The notes beneath the pieces were generated by a model, which saw nothing but the letters and a program-made list of their open reading frames with translations, did no database searches and was not told where the DNA came from. The position numbers and the translations under genes were made by a program. From assembly GCA_003833135.1 (NCBI GenBank), contig QZLH01000429.1, forward strand, positions 1-64,000: 64,000 nt of DNA. Direction: 5' to 3'. Positions 61,296 through 64,000 of this stretch are shown in pieces (position 1 is the stretch's first letter; each line of letters starts with the position of its first letter). This DNA comes from Oehlia diaphana (lineage: Eukaryota > Glomeromycota > Glomeromycetes > Glomerales > Glomeraceae).

Positions 61296-62747
61296 ATGCA
61301 TCAACTCCCCGTTGATTGTTTGGATGAGGTTTTTGAACATTTAGCTGATGATGAATTTACTTTACGTTCATGCATTTTGGTAAATCGACTTTGGTGCAAA
61401 GTTTCCGTAAGGATTTTATGGGGAAATGCCTGGAATTACAATTTTTCAGATTTTAGAACTTTAATTGCTTGTCTCCCAAGCGAGTCGAAAAAAATTTTAT
61501 CCAATAATGGAATTATGATTTCAACCCCAACTTTAGAAATTCCAACTTTCGATTATGCATCATTTTGTAAAGTTCTACCAGTTAAACGAACTTATAAAAT
61601 GCTTGAATTACTTATTGGAAAGCATATTGGAAACCATTCCATTTCTCCACAAAATTTATTTATTAAAGCTCATATAACGACGCAGGAAGTATTCAAAATG
61701 TTCATGAATCAAATAACTTCTTTAAAGATTTTAGATTATCTACACTATCAAGAAATTGGTTTTACTTCCTACCCTAGAGCAAGGAATTGTTTAAAATATC
61801 TCTCAGAATTATATTGTAGTTCAGATACTTCCTCCGATTTTTTTTATCAATTATCTCAAATCTGTCATAATATTTCATTATTAGACATCACAGTTGTAGA
61901 TCGTCTTCCTTGTGGGTTGATAAATTTAATTTCTGTTCAACAAAGTTTAAAATGTCTTAATTTATCAATATATTATGTTCCGACAGATTTATCTTTATTA
62001 TTGACAAGAGTTCCCAATACATTGACTAAATTACGACTTTATGGAGGTAGTGATGGTATTTCATTATCATTTATAATTAGGTTAACAAATTTACAAGAAC
62101 TACAATTGTCATATGAAGTTAAAGAATGGTTTAAAGATTTTGAAATTTTACAATACACTATTTTTCCAAAGTTACAAATTTTAAAATTTAAATATGAAGT
62201 TCCTAATTGGAAATTATTAATAAAATTCTTGGAACATAATGGAAAAAATTTGAAAGAAATCTATTTTTGTGATTATAGTATGGTTTATAATAATAATTCA
62301 TTAAATTTATCAATTGCTAGAAATTGTCCAATTCTTAATAATCTTTCGACCGGAATTAAAAGTAATGAATTGGAAACATTAAAAATAATTGTTGAAAGTT
62401 GTCACAATTTAAAAAGTATTAAAGTTTGGTGTGGTGGACCATTTATAAATGAGAAAGATGCATTAGAAATAATTTTGGAATATTCAAAAAATATTGATGA
62501 AGTAATATTATATTATCATTATGATGCACAATTTGAAATATTCCCGGAAGAATTAGATTCCATTTTTATAAATTGGTCAAATCATATATCACAAAAGTCA
62601 ATTTCATTGATTCTTATTACTGATACTTGTATTGTGTCAAGCTTAGACAAAAATTATAAGAATTTGAAAATCATTGAAAAATATATTGATTTAGGTATTA
62701 TTAAGAAATTTGAAATTACAGATTATGAAGATTTAGAATATATTTAA
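61296..62747 (+). CDS. F-box/leucine-rich repeat protein, full length
   Basis: The ATG at 61296 is preferred over the in-frame ATG at 61188. It is followed at once by the F-box (MHQLPVDCLDEVFEHLADDE, then SCILVNRLWC and ILWGNAW), and the 36 extra codons are low-complexity. The product has 483 residues. After the F-box come a linker (PTFDYASFCKVLP) and a series of leucine-rich repeats (KCLNLSIYYV, TKLRLYGGSD, LQELQLSYEV, LQILKFKYEV, LKEIYFCDY, LKSIKVWCG) to near the C-terminus. Such proteins link targets to Skp1-cullin ubiquitin ligases. The length suggests it is the most complete of the four F-box or F-box-like genes in this window. Confidence 0.92.
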   Translation: MHQLPVDCLDEVFEHLADDEFTLRSCILVNRLWCKVSVRILWGNAWNYNFSDFRTLIACLPSESKKILSNNGIMISTPTLEIPTFDYASFCKVLPVKRTYKMLELLIGKHIGNHSISPQNLFIKAHITTQEVFKMFMNQITSLKILDYLHYQEIGFTSYPRARNCLKYLSELYCSSDTSSDFFYQLSQICHNISLLDITVVDRLPCGLINLISVQQSLKCLNLSIYYVPTDLSLLLTRVPNTLTKLRLYGGSDGISLSFIIRLTNLQELQLSYEVKEWFKDFEILQYTIFPKLQILKFKYEVPNWKLLIKFLEHNGKNLKEIYFCDYSMVYNNNSLNLSIARNCPILNNLSTGIKSNELETLKIIVESCHNLKSIKVWCGGPFINEKDALEIILEYSKNIDEVILYYHYDAQFEIFPEELDSIFINWSNHISQKSISLILITDTCIVSSLDKNYKNLKIIEKYIDLGIIKKFEITDYEDLEYI

Positions 62748-63131
62748 ATTTTGTAGCTTTAGGAAATTTAGTTTTAGATTTATTCAATTTTATTTGATTT
62801 TTCATATATTTAGAATATATAAATTTTGATTATATTTTAGGTTGAACTTTTTTTATTCATTATGTTGTTTTTTGTTAAATAAATAAAAATTTACAATTTA
62901 TTTTAAAAATTTTTAAATTTTTTACTATATTCTTACTTTATTTTATAAAAAAAAAATAATTAACCTATTTTTTTTTAGTCTTTATTATCTTATATTTCGG
63001 GCGTTCTCGAGCAAATGGATCGATAATTAAAATTTTAGACAGGATATCAAATGACGTTTGATATGCTTCCTGAGCTTATAGACAGGATTGAGTGTAATTC
63101 TGTCGTTCCTAATTGGGATACGTGATGGGAT
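62748..63131. other. Downstream AT-rich spacer
   Basis: The 3' flank of the F-box gene; nothing recognised. Confidence 0.55.
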
Positions 63132-63640
63132 GCATACGGACTCAACGAATATCAGAACACAATTTACAAATTTGGGTTTTTCTAATATTACTACATCGCC
63201 AACGTTAAATTTGAGCCCTGAATGTGGACTATTGGAACACAATTTTAGCGTATAATTACAAATTCGGGATTGACGGGATATACGTAAGGAGTTATATTCT
63301 GATGAAATAATTGAATTTAAACATAAAACATTCGAACCTCAACGAATATCAGAACACGATTTTGGCGTATAATTACAAATTCGGGATTTGCTAATATTGC
63401 TACATCGCTAACGTTAAATTTGGGCTTGGAATGCAGACTAATTTGGACGGAATGTATGTAAGATGTTACATTCTGATGTATAAATATGAAGACTAGAACT
63501 ATCTTTTTTTTTCATTGTTAAATTAAAACAGAGAAACATACGGACCTCAATGAATATTCGGTGCTACATCGCTAACGTTAGATTAGACTAGTTTGGACGG
63601 GATGTACGAAAGGAGTTACATCCTGATGAATAGACAAAAA
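63132..63640. repeat. Three diverged direct repeats with about 205-bp period
   Basis: Units starting near 63132, 63334 and 63540 share actcaacgaatatcagaaca, gctacatcgctaacgttaaa and a tggacgggatgtacgtaagg-type segment. The second half of each unit ends in acattctgatga or a close variant. The minus strand carries a short frame (FNVGDVVILEKPKF) in the first unit, too short to assign. It probably derives from a repetitive element; the last 360 bp of the window show nothing further. Confidence 0.75.
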
Positions 63641-64000
63641 TTATTATCAATGAAATACAAAATAGATCATTCAGGATCTCACTTTTTGTATATCTGTTAT
63701 GGATTTCAAATTAACCAACAGCTTAAAAACTATCATAGCATATGGTAAATGTTAGGAAACCAAAACAAGAATAACCAATACTTATCATCTTACATTTTAT
63801 AGATTCTGGAGCAGTTTGTGGAAGTGATAAATTTTCTTGTTTTTGATGGAAGGTAATACTTAAGAAAAATCTTTATTTTATCATTTATACAAAAAATTTA
63901 ATTATATATTTTTTTATGAAAAATTTATTCACGATTAAAGAGTTCATATGATTCACAAAGAGTTGTGTGACAGTATAATGTTGCTGAAGCAACATATGAA

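Noticed and set aside
1..64000. tRNA or rRNA genes, CRISPR arrays, operons
   Set aside because: No cloverleaf with a TΨC-type GGTTCGAATCC box, no rRNA-like block and no spaced direct repeats were seen; the genome is eukaryotic.

Overview
The window looks like nuclear DNA of an arbuscular mycorrhizal fungus of the Rhizophagus type. It is very AT-rich and intergenic DNA is long. Genes have many short GT..AG introns. The protein families are those expanded in these fungi: F-box/leucine-rich proteins, kelch membrane proteins, divergent kinases, Argonaute and RNA-dependent RNA polymerase (RdRP) relatives. There are no operons, and I saw no tRNA or rRNA genes. The species is an inference from this style; no single sequence here proves it.

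Left part (1-19.5 kb): a 110-bp tandem repeat, a hAT-like element with an intact 8-bp target duplication carrying a second inverted-repeat element inside it, a five-exon kelch/membrane gene (minus strand), a nine-exon two-span membrane protein with a 10-nt exon, a three-exon protein with about seven membrane spans, a broken RdRP gene, and another hAT-like element.

Middle part (19.6-42.6 kb): a short F-box gene, remains of two kinase genes, a duplicated F-box tail, a five-exon protein of unknown family with a 27-bp coding minisatellite, and a second F-box gene with one frameshift. Then come three copies of a 35-36 residue peptide gene ending in a CaaX box, with one copy inverted and one broken. 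These are followed by a Tc1/mariner-like element with a second element nested in it, and a second multi-span membrane gene of 353 residues.

Right part (42.6-64 kb): mostly decayed DNA. It holds an Argonaute pseudogene next to an Hsp70 fragment, a two-exon gene remnant, a 320-bp hAT MITE, Ty3/gypsy integrase remains in a 535-bp duplication, Helitron remains, and a pogo/Tigger-like element whose interior is an assembly gap. Near the end are two intact genes: a 348-residue F-box-like protein with a basic tail and a 483-residue F-box/leucine-rich protein.

The genes do not form one pathway. The most notable signal is the CaaX peptide cluster at 35.2-37.6 kb. Its coding frame is kept between two copies while the flanks carry frame-breaking indels, and it resembles a farnesylated peptide pheromone precursor. 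Dead copies of two RNA-silencing genes in one window are the second notable point. Exon joins were worked out by hand from splice sites and frame; the five multi-exon models all give lengths divisible by three.
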